Shown: piece after piece, positions 45,898-57,926 of the stretch | Layout of the letters: each line of letters starts with the position of its first letter | How positions within the stretch are numbered: the stretch's first letter is position 1 | NCBI RefSeq assembly: GCF_023898315.1 | Contig: NC_064615.1 | Coordinates: 1,185,769,413-1,185,833,412 of the forward strand | DNA length: 64,000 bases | Origin: Schistocerca nitens | Taxonomy: Eukaryota > Arthropoda > Insecta > Orthoptera > Acrididae | Direction: 5' to 3' | The notes under the pieces: generated by a model | Told to the model about the DNA's origin: nothing | Databases searched by the model: none | Seen by the model: only the letters and a program-made list of their open reading frames with translations | Made by a program: the position numbers and the translations under genes

Positions 45898-46081
45898 GTC
45901 CATTATAATTATCCGGGCTGATATGCCGTGGTCGGTTGATGAATTTTGTCTCAATTCCCAACGTTTCATCTCCGACTGCGGGAGACATCTTCATGGGGTC
46001 CGTAGGTCGATGGATGGTCCAACACACCCACTGGCTCGCTACCACGACCACGGCATAACAGCCCGGATAATTATAATGGAC
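45898..46081. repeat. 37-bp inverted repeat around a Penelope-like hairpin
   Basis: GTCCATTATAATTATCCGGG at 45898 continues for 37 bp that recur inverted at 46045-46081 with one mismatch. Between the arms, the minus strand from 45996 reads ATGAAGATG, TCTCC, a 7-nt loop, GGAGA, TGAAACGTTGGG. This is the same TGAAGATG-stem-GAAA layout as in the Penelope-like element at 25811, with a different stem sequence. Most likely a Penelope terminal-repeat relic. Confidence 0.6.
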
Positions 46082-46139
46082 ATTTCGAGAAAGTGTTAGA
46101 AAAAAGATCTCGTCGTATCCCACATTTCGCGACAGATTG

Positions 46140-47310
46140 GTTTGTGAGACCATACAACCGGGTTTGAATCATTTCAATGGAGACTCACGGGAAGCAGGAA
46201 ACTTCCGTCCTGCGGAATGTAACGAGCGCAGCCCGACTGCCCACAGCGCGCCGTGTAATCACGCCACGCCACACCGCAGCGCAGCGCCCAGGGGCGCCCG
46301 CGTGTCTGCAGGTTACGGACGCTCAGTGCCGAGGTCACCGTCGCCCTTGTCCCCTCACGGTGGGTAGCGTCAGTAGTCTTCAGGTAAGAAGACCTCGCTG
46401 ATACGTACACCGTGCGCCCGCAGTCCAGCCACAAACGCACGAGAGCCCTATAAAACTGCAGCAGATGGGCCCTGTCTGCTCGCCACCTGTGGCTGAGGCA
46501 CACCGAGATATTCACTGCCTTCTGGATATGGCTTTCAGGTCTCTCACGAGTGGTTGTCGTCACAGTTTGGAGTCAAAAATGACAGTCAGAAACCTCACGA
46601 ATCTTTGAAATGTAGAATGCTGACCGTCATACGGAAGTCAAGTAAATTAAAAATACGACGAGAACGATTAAAATGAACACAAACAGACACTTATCTGTAG
46701 AAAATCGAAAACCCGCGTATGACGTCGACTCCCCTAAATTGCACGCTGTAGGCTGCAACTGGTGGGTCGCTGTTGCAGCAGTGGAGGAGGACCAGCAGGC
46801 TCCTCACTGCCCCGGGCTCCCCCGCTTCACCACGCGAGGAGTGGGAGCTGGCCTCGAGCTGCTCAGGAACACTCTCTCTCCAAGTCGTGGCCGCACACTT
46901 TACTGATGTCAAAGAATATTTCGAGTCAGCGACGTTCACGGAGCAAAGCCTGCCTCTAGTAGGCTGGGGCTGTCGACACTGGACCCAAATCTCCGGAATC
47001 CACAACGAGAGCGGCTGAGGAGTCGCCTTACCGCTAACAACGAGGCCCGGTCAACAATTCGCTCGACGGTCTTTCCTACACGGCTCCTGAAGGCAGCGCT
47101 CCTGTAACCACTCTATATCGGCTCGAGGAGAGGTTTCGCAACATCCTCTCGCCACTAGTTGAGAAACTTGCCTGTCTGCCTCATATAAAAGGTTTCCTTC
47201 GACTCTGCTGGCAAATCTCAAAGCATGCAGTACCGGGCACAGTATCACGAGTTTCAGATATTACTGATTCCAGGTCCCACATCGAGAAAGGGGAGTTGTA
47301 AGACTCAGAA
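46140..47310 (-). mobile_element. LINE fragment (I/Jockey-type RT)
   Basis: Minus-strand relic of the family at 61.8-64 kb. The block 46355-46523 is almost identical to 63083-63259 and encodes the RT thumb/tail (HRWRADRAHLLQFYRALVRL and TVYVSARSSYLK). Upstream pieces (47005-46691, 47248-47051) correspond to the RT palm and fingers, but are split over frames. The lower edge near 46140 is estimated. It is followed by unrelated DNA at 47311-47500. Confidence 0.7.
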
Positions 47311-47499
47311 ATGTTGTAGCCACAACAGATACTCTCTCTGTGTGGTTTACTTTCTATCAGTTTTACTTTTTGATTTCCTCTGCTTACAATACTGGGTCGA
47401 CAGTACTCGTTCGGTAGGGTTCCACCGCCTATCTCAGTGAAAGCTCTACCGGCAACAATTTTAAATTAAAAGTCGAGGGCGATATGAGGCAGTGCGCCA

Positions 47500-47670
47500 C
47501 ATATTCTTCTTCAGTGGCACGTGCACCAGAAGTAAAGGCTCCGGTCACGAAGCCTGACAAAGGCCGAGAGAGCGGTGTGCTGAACACGTGTCCCCAGTGA
47601 CACCTATCGTATGAGGATTACGTGGCGGTCGGTCGGTACCGTTGGCGCTTCCGAGGCCCGTTGGATGTTA
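47500..47670 (+). repeat. Diverged body of the 5S-type SINE
   Basis: On the minus strand of this block, GTTCAGCACACCGCTCTC and GTGACCGGAGCC line up with GGTCAGCACACCGCTCTC and TTGACCGGAGCC in the plus-strand reading of the 5S-derived SINE at 5868-6204. The 5S head and the tail repeat are not recognisable. Old, partial copy. Confidence 0.5.
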
Positions 47671-48105
47671 TGTAGCACATATCAACATCTTCACAAGTAA
47701 GATACAGTTAAAAAGTCAGGGAGTAAGCTACTTTTCCAAAGAGTAGACGTTTTTGACGACGGAATTCAATTGCGGCAAGCGAAAATTTGTGCCCGACGCG
47801 ACTCGCAGACGGGTTTCCCGCTTTACGCCGGCTACCCGAGCGCGATTTCCGACGCAGTAGCGGCCGGTCTGGGCTGGAGCAAAGAATGTTTCCTAACCAA
47901 GTACAATTTACGCTATTATCCACTGAGCGTTTAGTAGTTACTCGTTAAGTTTGCAGAAAGAGATCTGGGTATGACTTGCGGGTGTGAGTTTATTTGGTAG
48001 AGACGAGTGGCAGCCGCTGAGGCGTTCCGATGGCCGTGCCAAAAAAAAAAAAAAAACTTAAGTCTGGTAGCATCGAGCGTTGTACGGCATTTTGTCAATA
48101 ATTCA
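47671..48105. other. Unassigned stretch with poly-A run
   Basis: Contains a 16-nt A run near 48042. A 71-codon minus frame (47923-47708) is basic and Arg/Ser-rich but has no family signature. Confidence 0.35.
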
Positions 48106-48120
48106 TATATTTCATATTGT

Positions 48121-49822
48121 TGTTGTTGTGGTCTTCAGTCCTGAGACTGGTTTGATGCAGCTCTCCAGTCTACTCTATCCTGTGCAAGCTTCTTCATCTC
48201 CCAGTAACTACTGCAACCTACATCCTTCTGAATCTGCTTAGTGTATTCATCTCTTGGTCTCCCTCTACAATTTTTACCCTCCATGCTGCCCTCCAGTACT
48301 AAATTGGTGATCCCTTGATGCCTCAGAACATGTATTACCAACCGCCCCTTCTTCTAGTCAAGTTGTGCCACAAAATCCTCTTCTCCCCAATTCCATTCAA
48401 TACCTCCTCAGTAGTTATGTGACCTACCCATCTAATCTTCAGCATTCTTCTGTAGCACCACATTTCGAAAGCTTCTATTCTCTTCTTGTCTAAACTATTT
48501 ATCGTCCATGTTTCACTTCCATACCTGGCCACACTCCATACAAATACTTTCAGAAACGACTTGCTGACACTTAAATCAATACTCGATGTTAACAAATTTC
48601 TCTTCTTCAGAAACGCTTTCGCTGCCATTGCCAGTCTACATTTTATATGCTCTCTACTTCGACCATCGTCAGTTATTTTGCTCCCCAGATAGCAAAACTC
48701 CTTTACTACTTTAAGTGTCTCATTTCCTAATCTAATTCCCGCAGCATCACCCGACTTAATTCGACTACATTCAATTATCCTCGTTTTGCTTTTGTTGATG
48801 TTCATCTTATATCCTCCTTTCAAGACACTGTCCATTCCGTTCAACTGCTCTTCCAAGTCCTGCTGTCTCTGACAGAATTACAATGTCATCGGCGAACCTC
48901 AAAGTTTTTATTTCTTCTCCATGGATTTTAATACCTACTCCGAACTTTTGTTTCGTTTCCTTTACTGCTTGCTCAATATACAGATTGAATAACATCGGGG
49001 CGAGACTGCAACCCTGTCTCACTCCCTTCCCAACCACTGCTTCCCTTTCAAGTCCCTCGACTCATATAACTGCCATCTGGTTTCTGTACAAATTGTAAAT
49101 AGCCTTTCGCTCCCTGTATTTTACCCCTGCCACCTTCAGAATTTGAAAGAGAGTATTCCAGTCAACATTGTCAAAAGCTTTCTCTAAGTCTACAAATGCT
49201 AGAAACGTAGGTTTGCCTTTCCTTAATCTATTTTCTAAGATAAGTCGTAAGGTCAGTATTGCTTCAACATTTCTACCGAATCCAAACTGATCTTCCCTGA
49301 TGTCGGCTTCTACTAGTTTTTCCATTCGTCTGTAAAGAATTCGCGTTACTATTTTGCAGCTGTGACTTATTAAACTGATAGTTTGGTAATTTTCACATCT
49401 GTCAACACCTGCTTTCTTTGGCATTGGAATTTTTATATTCTTCTTGAAGTCTGAGGGAATTTCGCCTGTCTCATCCATCTTGCTCACCAGATGGTAGAGT
49501 TTTGTCAGGACTGGCTCTCCCAAGGGTGTCAGTAGTTCTAATGGAATGTTGTCTACTCCCAGGGCCTTGTTTCGACTTAGGTCTTTCAGTGCTGTGTCAA
49601 ACACTTCACGCAGTATCATATCTCCCACTTCATCTTCCTCTACCTCCTCTTCCATTTCCATAATATTGTCCTCAAGAACATCGCCCCTGTATAGACCCTC
49701 TATATACTCCTTCCACCTTTCTGCTTTCCCTTCTTTGCTTAGAACTGGGTTTCCATCTGAGCTCTTGATATTCATGCAAGTGGTTCTCTTTTCTCCAAAG
49801 GTCTCTTTAATTTTCCTGTAAT
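48121..49822 (-). mobile_element. RTE LINE, 5'-truncated, with perfect 15-bp TSD
   Basis: TATATTTCATATTGT flanks it at 48106-48120 and 49823-49837, so both borders are exact and the copy is 1702 bp. On the minus strand, RT runs from 49822: NKALGVDNIPLELL, then FVDLEKAFDNVDWN (motif A), GVRQGCSLAPMLFNLYIE (motif B) and LRFADDIVILSE (motif C, catalytic Asp pair intact) near 48900. The C-terminal GSETWTINSLDKKRIEAFEM block follows near 48520. The 3' tail is a short (CAA)n. Frames break near 49040, 48820 and 48340, so no full RT is made. The endonuclease half is missing through 5' truncation at insertion. Confidence 0.94.
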
Positions 49823-49837
49823 TATATTTCATATTGT

Positions 49838-50639
49838 ACCAAACGAAACGCATAGGGAAACAAATAAACTCTTATTACAACAGCACCCTTGTGTACAGTT
49901 AAAGTTTGATATATTCCTGAAGAACATGATAGCAAGCGTTTGTATATGTGAGGGAGAGAGTGAGGTTGCTTTAGCTATCTCTTTCCCATGTCTGCATGAG
50001 ATATAAAACGTAACACTAACTCCAAAAATCTCTCTCGCACACACATATGCACGCGCGCGCACACATATCGACAGCACAATTCTTCGCTGCTCACAGGGTA
50101 TGTGCGGTCACTTTTACATGGCAGACTTAAGTGGGGGGGTTGTTATGATGTACGGTTGCTTAAGATCGGAGATCGGGCCTGAACTACCACGTTAAAGACA
50201 CTGCCAACCTCAGCTGATAATTGCGCTCTACCCGTTACTGAATAATTTATGTGCTCCGCATTGCTTTGAGTTGTGCTTGCTGGTTGTTTCCTTTTCTTAT
50301 TTTGAAATGAGTGCAGAGAGCAATCTTGCTCTGTCACAGGTTTCGAATACGACTCTCACAACACCAGATGGAATCAGCGATCCATATGTCCACTATTACG
50401 TCGGTTCCGCCTTCCCAGGAGCACAGAACGAGGGCGTAGGGTGGCAGCCCTGTGAGAGGGAGGCGTGGCTTGTCCCCCCACTCCGCTCCTCTCCCCTCCG
50501 CTGCCGACGGCCGACTGCCAGAAAAGTGTCCGCTACAACATAAGCGCCAGTAGCGGAAATAATAGACCATGTATAAATTATCCGAACTTGTAATCTGGAT
50601 TTTCAGAAGCAAATTTAATCAAATTACTGAAAAAAAAAC
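49838..50639. other. Unassigned stretch, may contain hAT 3' end
   Basis: A (GC/AC)-rich alternating run lies near 50036-50066. A C/G-rich patch lies at 50450-50520. No terminal inverted repeat of the hAT element could be recognised. Confidence 0.35.
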
Positions 50640-50855
50640 TAAAGGCACTGTACTCAGTCAGCAACTCCATGACTTTGGGAACACAGTTTCAAAATATTTA
50701 GTAGCAAAGGTATTGGACATCCATTCCTTGTTGGCAAGGATAACATCCCTCACAGGATAGCATCCCTATGGCATTCAGTCGTTCTTGTTTCATGATGTTT
50801 TGCAGGAACGTTTTAATTCTCGTGAGCATCGAAAAGCACCGCTCAGCTTCTAACG

Positions 50856-50921
50856 GTCTCATGGCTCTGAGCACTATGGCACTTAACATCTGAGGTCATC
50901 AGTCCCCTAGAAGTTAGAACT
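50856..50921 (-). repeat. SINE family 1, 3' piece (split by LTR element)
   Basis: 3' end of a SINE (on the minus strand GTGCTCAGAGCCAT lies near 50880-50867), cut after AACT at 50918-50921. Together with 55902-56030 it makes one full SINE. SINE TSDs are GCTTCTAACG at 50846-50855 and GCTTCTAATG at 56031-56040. Confidence 0.92.
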
Positions 50922-51501
50922 TGAAACGTCCCCTTTTTGAAAAATTATACAAGACTGTGCTTAAACTGATACACAATATTTTTAGCGCAACGCAGTCTGA
51001 CTTTCAATAATCCCTACAAAAGAATGGCCCTGACTAACATTAACCTATACCTTTCACAAATCACTTACCTCACAAAAATCTTCGTTACTCGAACTACTGC
51101 AATACAGCGAGCGCCACTACTGCCAGCTAAATAAAAGATTCAAACTACGGAAGGCACTAACTACTGATAGGCATAGTTAGCAAATGAAATATTTTAATAG
51201 AGAACAAACAATGTATTTACCTTAATAGTGTTGAAAACTCATAATATACATAACAGATCATGACATCCAGTCTTACAAATTTCCAAACTCCGCCATCTCT
51301 CTCCCCACATCCACCACTGCTGGCGGCTCACCTCCAACTGCGCAACGCTACGCGCTGTTCACATCCAGCTGCCGCTGCCCAACACTACAATGGCAGACAA
51401 CAATGCCAACTAGCCACAGACTGCACACAGCACAGCCAGTGATTTTCATACAGAGCGCTACGTAACGTTGCCAATAAGAAAACATAAACAGCCTACTTAC
51501 A
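50922..51501 (-). repeat. 3' LTR (580 bp)
   Basis: Differs from the 5' LTR at seven positions by my line-by-line comparison. A 60-codon plus-strand frame inside both LTRs is a shadow, not a gene. Confidence 0.93.
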
Positions 51502-51896
51502 TAGCCCCCATGCTCCCCACCAAAAATTTTACAAATTGTCTTGGGCAGTGGCCAATAATGATTTGATAAAATTTTTCATAATTACAATAACAAAGATATC
51601 AAATGCACACACTTATTGATACAATGTTGGTCAAAAGCTAAAATTTTCTCACAGTCCATAAAGACAGTCCTGATCATTCTTCACAGTAAAATTGCAGTGT
51701 TTTTCTCAAAGTCTGAGCAGTAAAACAAAATGCACACGGAAGTAGTGGATTTCCATGCAGTCTTGAAGAAGTAGTGTTGTCCTTCCAACGGAAATACAGT
51801 GATGACTCGTGACATGTAGACAGGTAATGGGCCGCAACAGATCAAACCCACAGCAGAGTCATTCGAAGGTTCGAAGAATATTGGTAGGTAGGTCAT

Positions 51897-52150
51897 CACA
51901 GAGTAGACCTACTGTAGTCCTGGTAGAGATTACAGTATTGGTGGGCCATCAGAGGTGCAGACCCACTGCAGTCCTGGTAGAGATTGTGGTATTGGTGGGC
52001 CACCAGAGGTGCAGACCCACTGCAGTCCTTGTAGAAATAATGTTATTGTTGGGTCATCAAAGGTGTAGACCCACTGCAGTCCTTGTAGAAATAATGGTAT
52101 TGATGGATCATCAAAGGTGTAGACCCACTGTAGTCCTTGTAGAGATGGCC
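51897..52150 (-). repeat. 54-bp tandem repeat encoding an 18-residue unit
   Basis: Four to five units of 54 bp (…GACCCACTGCAGTCCTTGTAG…). In the element's own orientation (minus) the frame 52184-51930 stays open and reads LQGLQWVYTFDDPSIPLF, repeated with changes (LQGLQWVCTSGGPPIPQS). The plus strand is also open. No known domain; whether it is translated is unknown. Confidence 0.8.
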
Positions 52151-52309
52151 AGCAGCCATCTGCTGCAACTGTGCAGGTGCACAATCACCATCGAAGAGTC
52201 TTGCGGACAATATAGCAAGTCCATAACCACCACTTGTGCACTCACAAAGTTTTTGGCACTGTCCTTAGAACCAGCAATGCTGTTATCCAGTCCCTTGCTG
52301 AATTATTAA

Positions 52310-55300
52310 CACACGTGCAAACACTAACAGTCCCTACTTCTCACATATTGTCCATATACTATGACCAACAGAAATGTGTGCAGTGAAATGGAACTTACAA
52401 GTTAATAATATGATGAACTGGTGTCAATTACAATTATATAACATAAGAGTACAATTACAAAGGTACAAAATAAATCATTAAAGAACATAACAATACAGAT
52501 AACATTTGTAGTACAGGCTTTACAAAAGAATCGAAATAACATATACATCAGTGTTACAGGAATTATGACATGAGTACATACATAAAAGATCAGAATAACT
52601 TTCGAAACATCAACTTCACACATGAGCATTAAAAAATAAATAATGTCTAAACTTCTTTACAAAGAAAATAACATATTATTTGAAAAAATCTACAACATAG
52701 CTCCTGTTAGCTAAACACATTAAGACAGGAAAAACACAAATTCACATAGTGTAATAACACAAAAATACAGGACAGGGTTTGTTTTCAGTGTGACATTTGG
52801 TACTGCAGTCCAACCTAAAACTTCATTCCATAGATCTTTCGTCTTATTTCAACATTTGTTTTCACCAAAACATCCTATCCAAGCATTCTTTCTGTATTTA
52901 TATGTTCACATATTTCTTACTTCATTATTTATTTTCCATTATCTTACATCATTTATTTCCAAGAAAATCCTACCTAAACTTGTTGTCTCTAAACCCTACT
53001 TTTTTTTGTTCATATCCTCTTTCAAAATACTTTTTTCTACCAAACCATATTCTTATAGCTTCTCAATGCATTTCTTCCAATTCATCACAACTCGTTCTCT
53101 TATATAGCCTACCCCATTTTAAGCTAACTTAAATCTACTGAGCTCAGATATATATACTAAGGAACGAGGCAATGCAGCAGCACAAAACAATTAACACAAA
53201 CATCAATGACAAAAAATTCAAATTGGCAAAGCAATTGCAATATTACAACTAATATAAGGCACTGTGCAGCAAACAAGAAAAATAAATCCGTAGTAAAACT
53301 GGCTTAACAGAGTAATACAAAGTCAAATTCAGTAACACTATGCCTGGCAAACAGCAGCAGCAAATGCAATAACTTATATCTAAACATGACATAGCTCAAG
53401 CAGAAAAAATATTACAGTAAAAATGGCCATTTTTAATACCTATGTCACATCTTAACACTAGAGTGATGCATCACAAAAACGTACGCTAGCAGATAAGTTA
53501 CCAAATCGTAAAAAAATTATTTATGCAATTCCTGTGAAGGGAAATGTCTATTTATGTGCCCTCGTTTTCTTGGAAGTAGATCAAATTTATAATTGACTGG
53601 ATCTGTAAGCATAAAATAACTATATGAGTACATCTATTAAATTTTATTTTAACCAATGCTGCAGTGCAGCTAGAAACTAGATATTAAACAAAATGAGCAA
53701 ATATATATTTAAAGAAACATATGAAACGTCATTCACTAGGCAAATGGCGTCTCCAAAGGCAAAAAAATTCTCTCAACTAGCAAGACAATAGCCGTGAAAT
53801 GTTTCTCATCGTTTCATTAGGCATTTTAGTAAATATCATAAATTAAGAGCTCCACAGTATAATCATATGTTTTCAAGTTTGAGTGTGTCGTATTTGCGAT
53901 GCTTTCTACAAAGAAATGTCAATAGCGAGGATAATGGCCTCCCCCCCTTTTTTTTTACCTGTGCCTCTGAAAAGGCACACACTAATGGCTTTTTCTCCAG
54001 GCGTCTGACACAGCTGGCTGCTCAAGACGCATTACGTCAAGGTCATTTGGCTTTCTTACCGAAATATTTACGACACCAGTTTGCACTACTGTGACAGTCT
54101 CATAATAAAAATTTTGCAGTTGGAGAATTTGCGTTGCAAATCTGTAGAAACAAATCCTATAAATATAACAGCGTCCAAAAAATATTCGTCGGCATTGTGA
54201 TACATTCACGCATTTAGACACATTTCATAACTCTTAAAGTACGATTCTTGGTTTCCAACAACCTTTTTCACAAACCAGAGTCCCTAACCACTACTCATTA
54301 TTCCTTACCTTATTCGTCGACACTTCTTCAATATTTCATCATAACAGATACGTAGCATACTCAAATAACTCATATAGCATCAGCTTATTGATCATAAACA
54401 TACCGCAACAGCATAATACACATAGTCATCGTAATAATAACATCGTAACACCTCAGTCAACTCTCAAAATCGTCGTAGCTTCCTCCAATAATTTCAAAAC
54501 CTAAAAAAAATTCTCTGCTCATGTCAAAAGTGTCATCTGCCTCAAACACACTTTAAAAATCGTGATCCCATACCAAATATATCATTCAAAGCTCTCATAA
54601 TATCACAATGGGTCCGAAAAAATATGAACAGTTCACAAAGTACAGACAAAATACAATTTCGTAAGTGTGAAGTTACCCAACTGTGTAATTGCGTTAACAT
54701 GTGTCACTGATGTAGTAAAAAATGTTTGTATCTCTCAGTTAAATAATCAGGTAGCTGTGTAATTCTGTGTTGGAGAAATATGGTACCGATGTGTAAAGTT
54801 GTATAAGCAAATACCATATTACCTGGGCCTCCTTGTGCTTGCCAAACACACGGTACACAAAGTAAGCATGTACCCCCCTGAGGATTAATCTAATTATACC
54901 CTCAGGTGTTATAGATTACAGCAATGGAATGAAATGTATCACGGAAAACCTTTGTATCATTGTACTTCAAATATCTTTAAAAATAAATGATTTAAGTACA
55001 AAATTAATTACTCAAATACGTGTCCTGTAGTGCTAAATGTGCGTCTTGCTGTAAGATAATCTCTGTGGAAGTGTCGTAGTTATCGTCCTCCGAAAGCTAA
55101 GTTCTGCAGAAGCCAATGTACTTACCTCATGATACACCAAATTTCAAGTAAACCAAAATGTTGCATTAAAATCTCATTAGCAGTACTGGTAAATGTTCTA
55201 AGTATGTGAGCCTTATAGTCGTTACGTAATCGTGCAACTAACAAGCAAGAATGTACAAATAACAACATTGTGTCGTCTGTTCACTATAACAATGCATTCA

Positions 55301-55321
55301 TAATTTCTGTGGGTCGCCATA
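52310..55321 (-). other. Interior of the LARD-like element without genes
   Basis: AT-rich and free of long frames in either orientation. Short frames near 52790-53132 are low-complexity (Phe/Leu/Ser/Tyr-rich) and not conserved protein. The primer-binding site is at 55307-55319. Confidence 0.6.
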
Positions 55322-55901
55322 TGAAACGTCCCCTTTTTGAACAATTATACAAGACTGTGCTTAAACTGACACACAATATTTTTAGCGCAACGCAATCTGA
55401 CTTTCAATAATTCCTACAAAAGAATGGCCCTGACTAACATTAACCTATACCTTTCACAAATCACTTACCTCACAAAAATCTTCGTTACTCGAACTACTGC
55501 AATACAGCGAGCGCCACTACTGCCAGCTAAATAAAAGATTCAAACTACGGAAGGCACTAACTACTGATAGGCATAGTTAGCAAATGAAATATTTTAATGG
55601 AGAACAAACAATGTATTTATCTTAATAGTGTTGAAAACTCATAATATACATAACAGATCATGACATCCAGTCTTACAAATTTCCAAACTCCGCCATCTCT
55701 TTCCCCACATCCACCACTGCTGGCGGCTCACCTCCAACTGCGCAACGCTACGCGCTGTTCACATCCAGCTGCCGCTGCCCAACACTACAATGGCAGACAA
55801 CAATGCCAACTAGCCACAGACTGCACACAGCACAGCCAGTGATTTTCATACAGAGCGCTACGTAACGTTGCCAATAAGAAAACATAAACAGCCTACTTAC
55901 A
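55322..55901 (-). repeat. 5' LTR (580 bp)
   Basis: Same length as the partner LTR. The minus-strand start is TGTAAGTAGGCTGTTTATG at 55901 and the end is GGGGACGTTTCA at 55322. It should hold the promoter; no canonical TATA box was picked with confidence. Confidence 0.93.
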
Positions 55902-55905
55902 AACT

Positions 55906-56030
55906 ACTTAAACCTAACTAACCCAAGGACCTCACACACATCCATGCCCGAAGCAGGATTCGAACCTGCGACCGTAGCAGCTGCGTGGTTCCGGACTCAA
56001 GCGCCTAGAACCGCTCGGCCACAGCGGCCG
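55906..56030 (-). repeat. SINE family 1, 5' piece (head with A/B boxes)
   Basis: Head half of the split SINE: the A box region is near 56015 and the B box near 55960 on the minus strand. It continues at 50921 once the LTR element and one AACT are removed. Confidence 0.92.
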
Positions 56031-57926
56031 GCTTCTAATGTCGAGATAGGCGTCGTTATTAGCAGATTCAAAACTTTAAGTCTCGTCGAATGTCTCGCAA
56101 AGTTCATCCTCTAGAATCAGCGAAAGAAACGGAACTGTGCCAGAAACTTCTTTCAACTCAAGCTAACGTAGAAGACTTGAAGCTCACCCTTCTAATTTCT
56201 TTTTTCCTCAAATGTGCATGTGTCTATAATTTCAAGGTATTTGTGTCGAAAATTTGTGGTGTATTTGTCAAACTGATTTACATCAAATAAGTTGGCTGTA
56301 ATGAGATGTCCAGTAATTTTATTTCAGAAAGGATGGCATCCTACACTTCCAAAGCAGCTCTTTTTTCTATACCCATCAAAGATCCGTGGCTTCTTACCAG
56401 GCATCGTTTCGTCGTTTTCGAAACTAATGTAGTTAAGAATCGAGTCAATGTCGTCTCTGATGTTTTGCATTAAAGTTCTGGATGTCTTGTTTTGCTTTCG
56501 TCGGTCCGGTTATTTTCTTCTGAAGCTGATTAAAAAGTAAGTCTGTATGAGGAATTATCTTTTAGATTAATGATAGTCAGAAAATGAATTCTTGCAGTCT
56601 TTGTTTGTATGAACCAGCTTTTTCAATAGTAGAAGATAGTTTTATGCTTTCTTTTGTTTCAGTGACTTCCATAACAGCAATAGAATCTTCCCAATTTTCA
56701 AAAACATCTTTTACCACTTCAGAATGGTAATTCCGTCTCGTGAATAACGCTATGTAACACTGTGGATTTTTGTGGCGAGTAAAGAAAGAACGAAGAAATA
56801 CCTGAAAGATGTGCAAAAAATATGTGAGCTTTACGATTAACAGAGGCGGCAGTAGATATAATAAGGTTGAACTGATGCACATAACAATGGAAGCAGCTTT
56901 CATTTGGATATTTGTCTTTAATTAGTTTCTGATTCCCATTCGACATGCCACTCGTAACGCCTGCACCGTCGTAACTCTGAGCTATTAGTTTTGCTCGGTC
57001 ATAGCCAATTAATGGTTCATTTTCTTTCAGAATACTCTCAGCTATAGTATGAACATTCTGACATCGTGGATTAACAAAGTTCCAAAATCTTTCAACAGAT
57101 TTCTCTCAACAATATAACGTAAAACAATAACCATCTGAAATTGGCAAGTCGTATCTGTGGTTTCACCCGCGATGATTGCAACATAATCGGCACGTTTCAT
57201 CTCTTTACAAATTTCATCATGGTACACTTCCAACACGCATTGCAGTAGTTCTTTCTGAACAGTCTTAGAAATGCCTTGGAACTTTGATGCTTGACTGAGA
57301 TGAACGTGAAGATCTTTATCCTGTTCCGCACTGAAGTGAATTAGCTCACGGAAAACCCCCTTTTTTTAGAGGCATCAGATTCATCGTGGCCCCTGAGAGC
57401 CAGTTCCAAATCACCACAGAACTGAATACAGTTTTCAATTAAATTCAATTTATATCTATTTTTTCTACACGTTTGTTGTGGCTGTTCGTTGTTTGTCTGT
57501 AATGCGAATCTAATTTCTGCTGAATGTTGGTTTAGGCTACGAATGAAAGACTAAGCATATTATTCATGTGTCGCTTTGACATTTCATGTACCGTACTTAT
57601 GCCCAATATCAGTTATTTCGGTCTTACTCCAACGAACATCGCCCCTAAATAACGCACAAGGAAAACAAAAAACAGCGTTTCTTTCTTCAGTCACAAATCC
57701 ATTCGTTCTTTGGTAAATTTCTGGATTGAAGTTATGGCATCGATTTTTTGTTTGCTGCTGCAGATTCGGATTCGGGAGTGGCGTACCTGGTGTTTTGATG
57801 TGAATTTTTTCACTGAGAGTCGTGTCGATAAATGGCGTTTTTAATAACTCATTTACATTGTTCACGTTTGCTATTTTCACGGTCAACTGAAATTTTCCCT
57901 TACAGATAACAGTGTGCACACACATA

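Larger units (their letters stand above)
50922..55901 (-). mobile_element. Non-autonomous LTR retrotransposon (LARD-like), 4980 bp
   Basis: Two 580-bp direct repeats, each TG...CA, bound a 3.8-kb interior, and 4-bp TSDs (AACT, 50918-50921 and 55902-55905) flank it. Orientation is minus. Just inside the 55322 LTR edge lies a primer-binding site (TGGCGACCCACAG, minus strand 55319-55307). Just inside the 51501 edge the minus strand is purine-rich (GGTGGGGAGCATGGGGG), a plausible polypurine tract. The interior has no gag, protease, RT or integrase frame, only a short tandem-repeat frame, so it needs another element's enzymes. The primer site resembles that of Drosophila 412/mdg1-type Ty3 elements. 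I count 7 substitutions and no indels between the LTRs (about 1.2%), so insertion is fairly young. Confidence 0.93.
50640..57925 (-). mobile_element. hAT-type transposon (ZMYM-like), split by nested insertions
   Basis: The minus-strand protein can be followed in pieces. A TTF-type zinc-finger region lies at 57961-57584 (AVFCFPCALFRGDVRWSK). A DUF4371-like block at 57236-57042 has YVAIIAGETTDTTCQ, where the family's DETTD has Gly for the first Asp. The HCYVHQFNLI block lies near 56900-56870. At ~56110-56031 come the residues leading to the C-terminal dimerisation domain. After the SINE/LTR insert the frame resumes at 50846 with AERCFSMLTRIKTFL and MKQERLNAIGMLS, the hATC signature. Removing the insert restores TTPISTLEAERCFS in one frame. 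Internal stops and frameshifts elsewhere make the copy dead. Outer ends were not found; the coordinates are those of the recognisable protein. Confidence 0.8.

Noticed and set aside
51260-51442. Identical 60-codon frame at 51260 and 55660
   Set aside because: It lies inside the two LTRs, opposite to the element's orientation. Duplication reflects the LTRs, not a gene pair.
51897-52150. CRISPR-like spaced repeats
   Set aside because: Units are contiguous 54-bp tandem repeats without spacers, in a eukaryotic LTR element. No cas genes.
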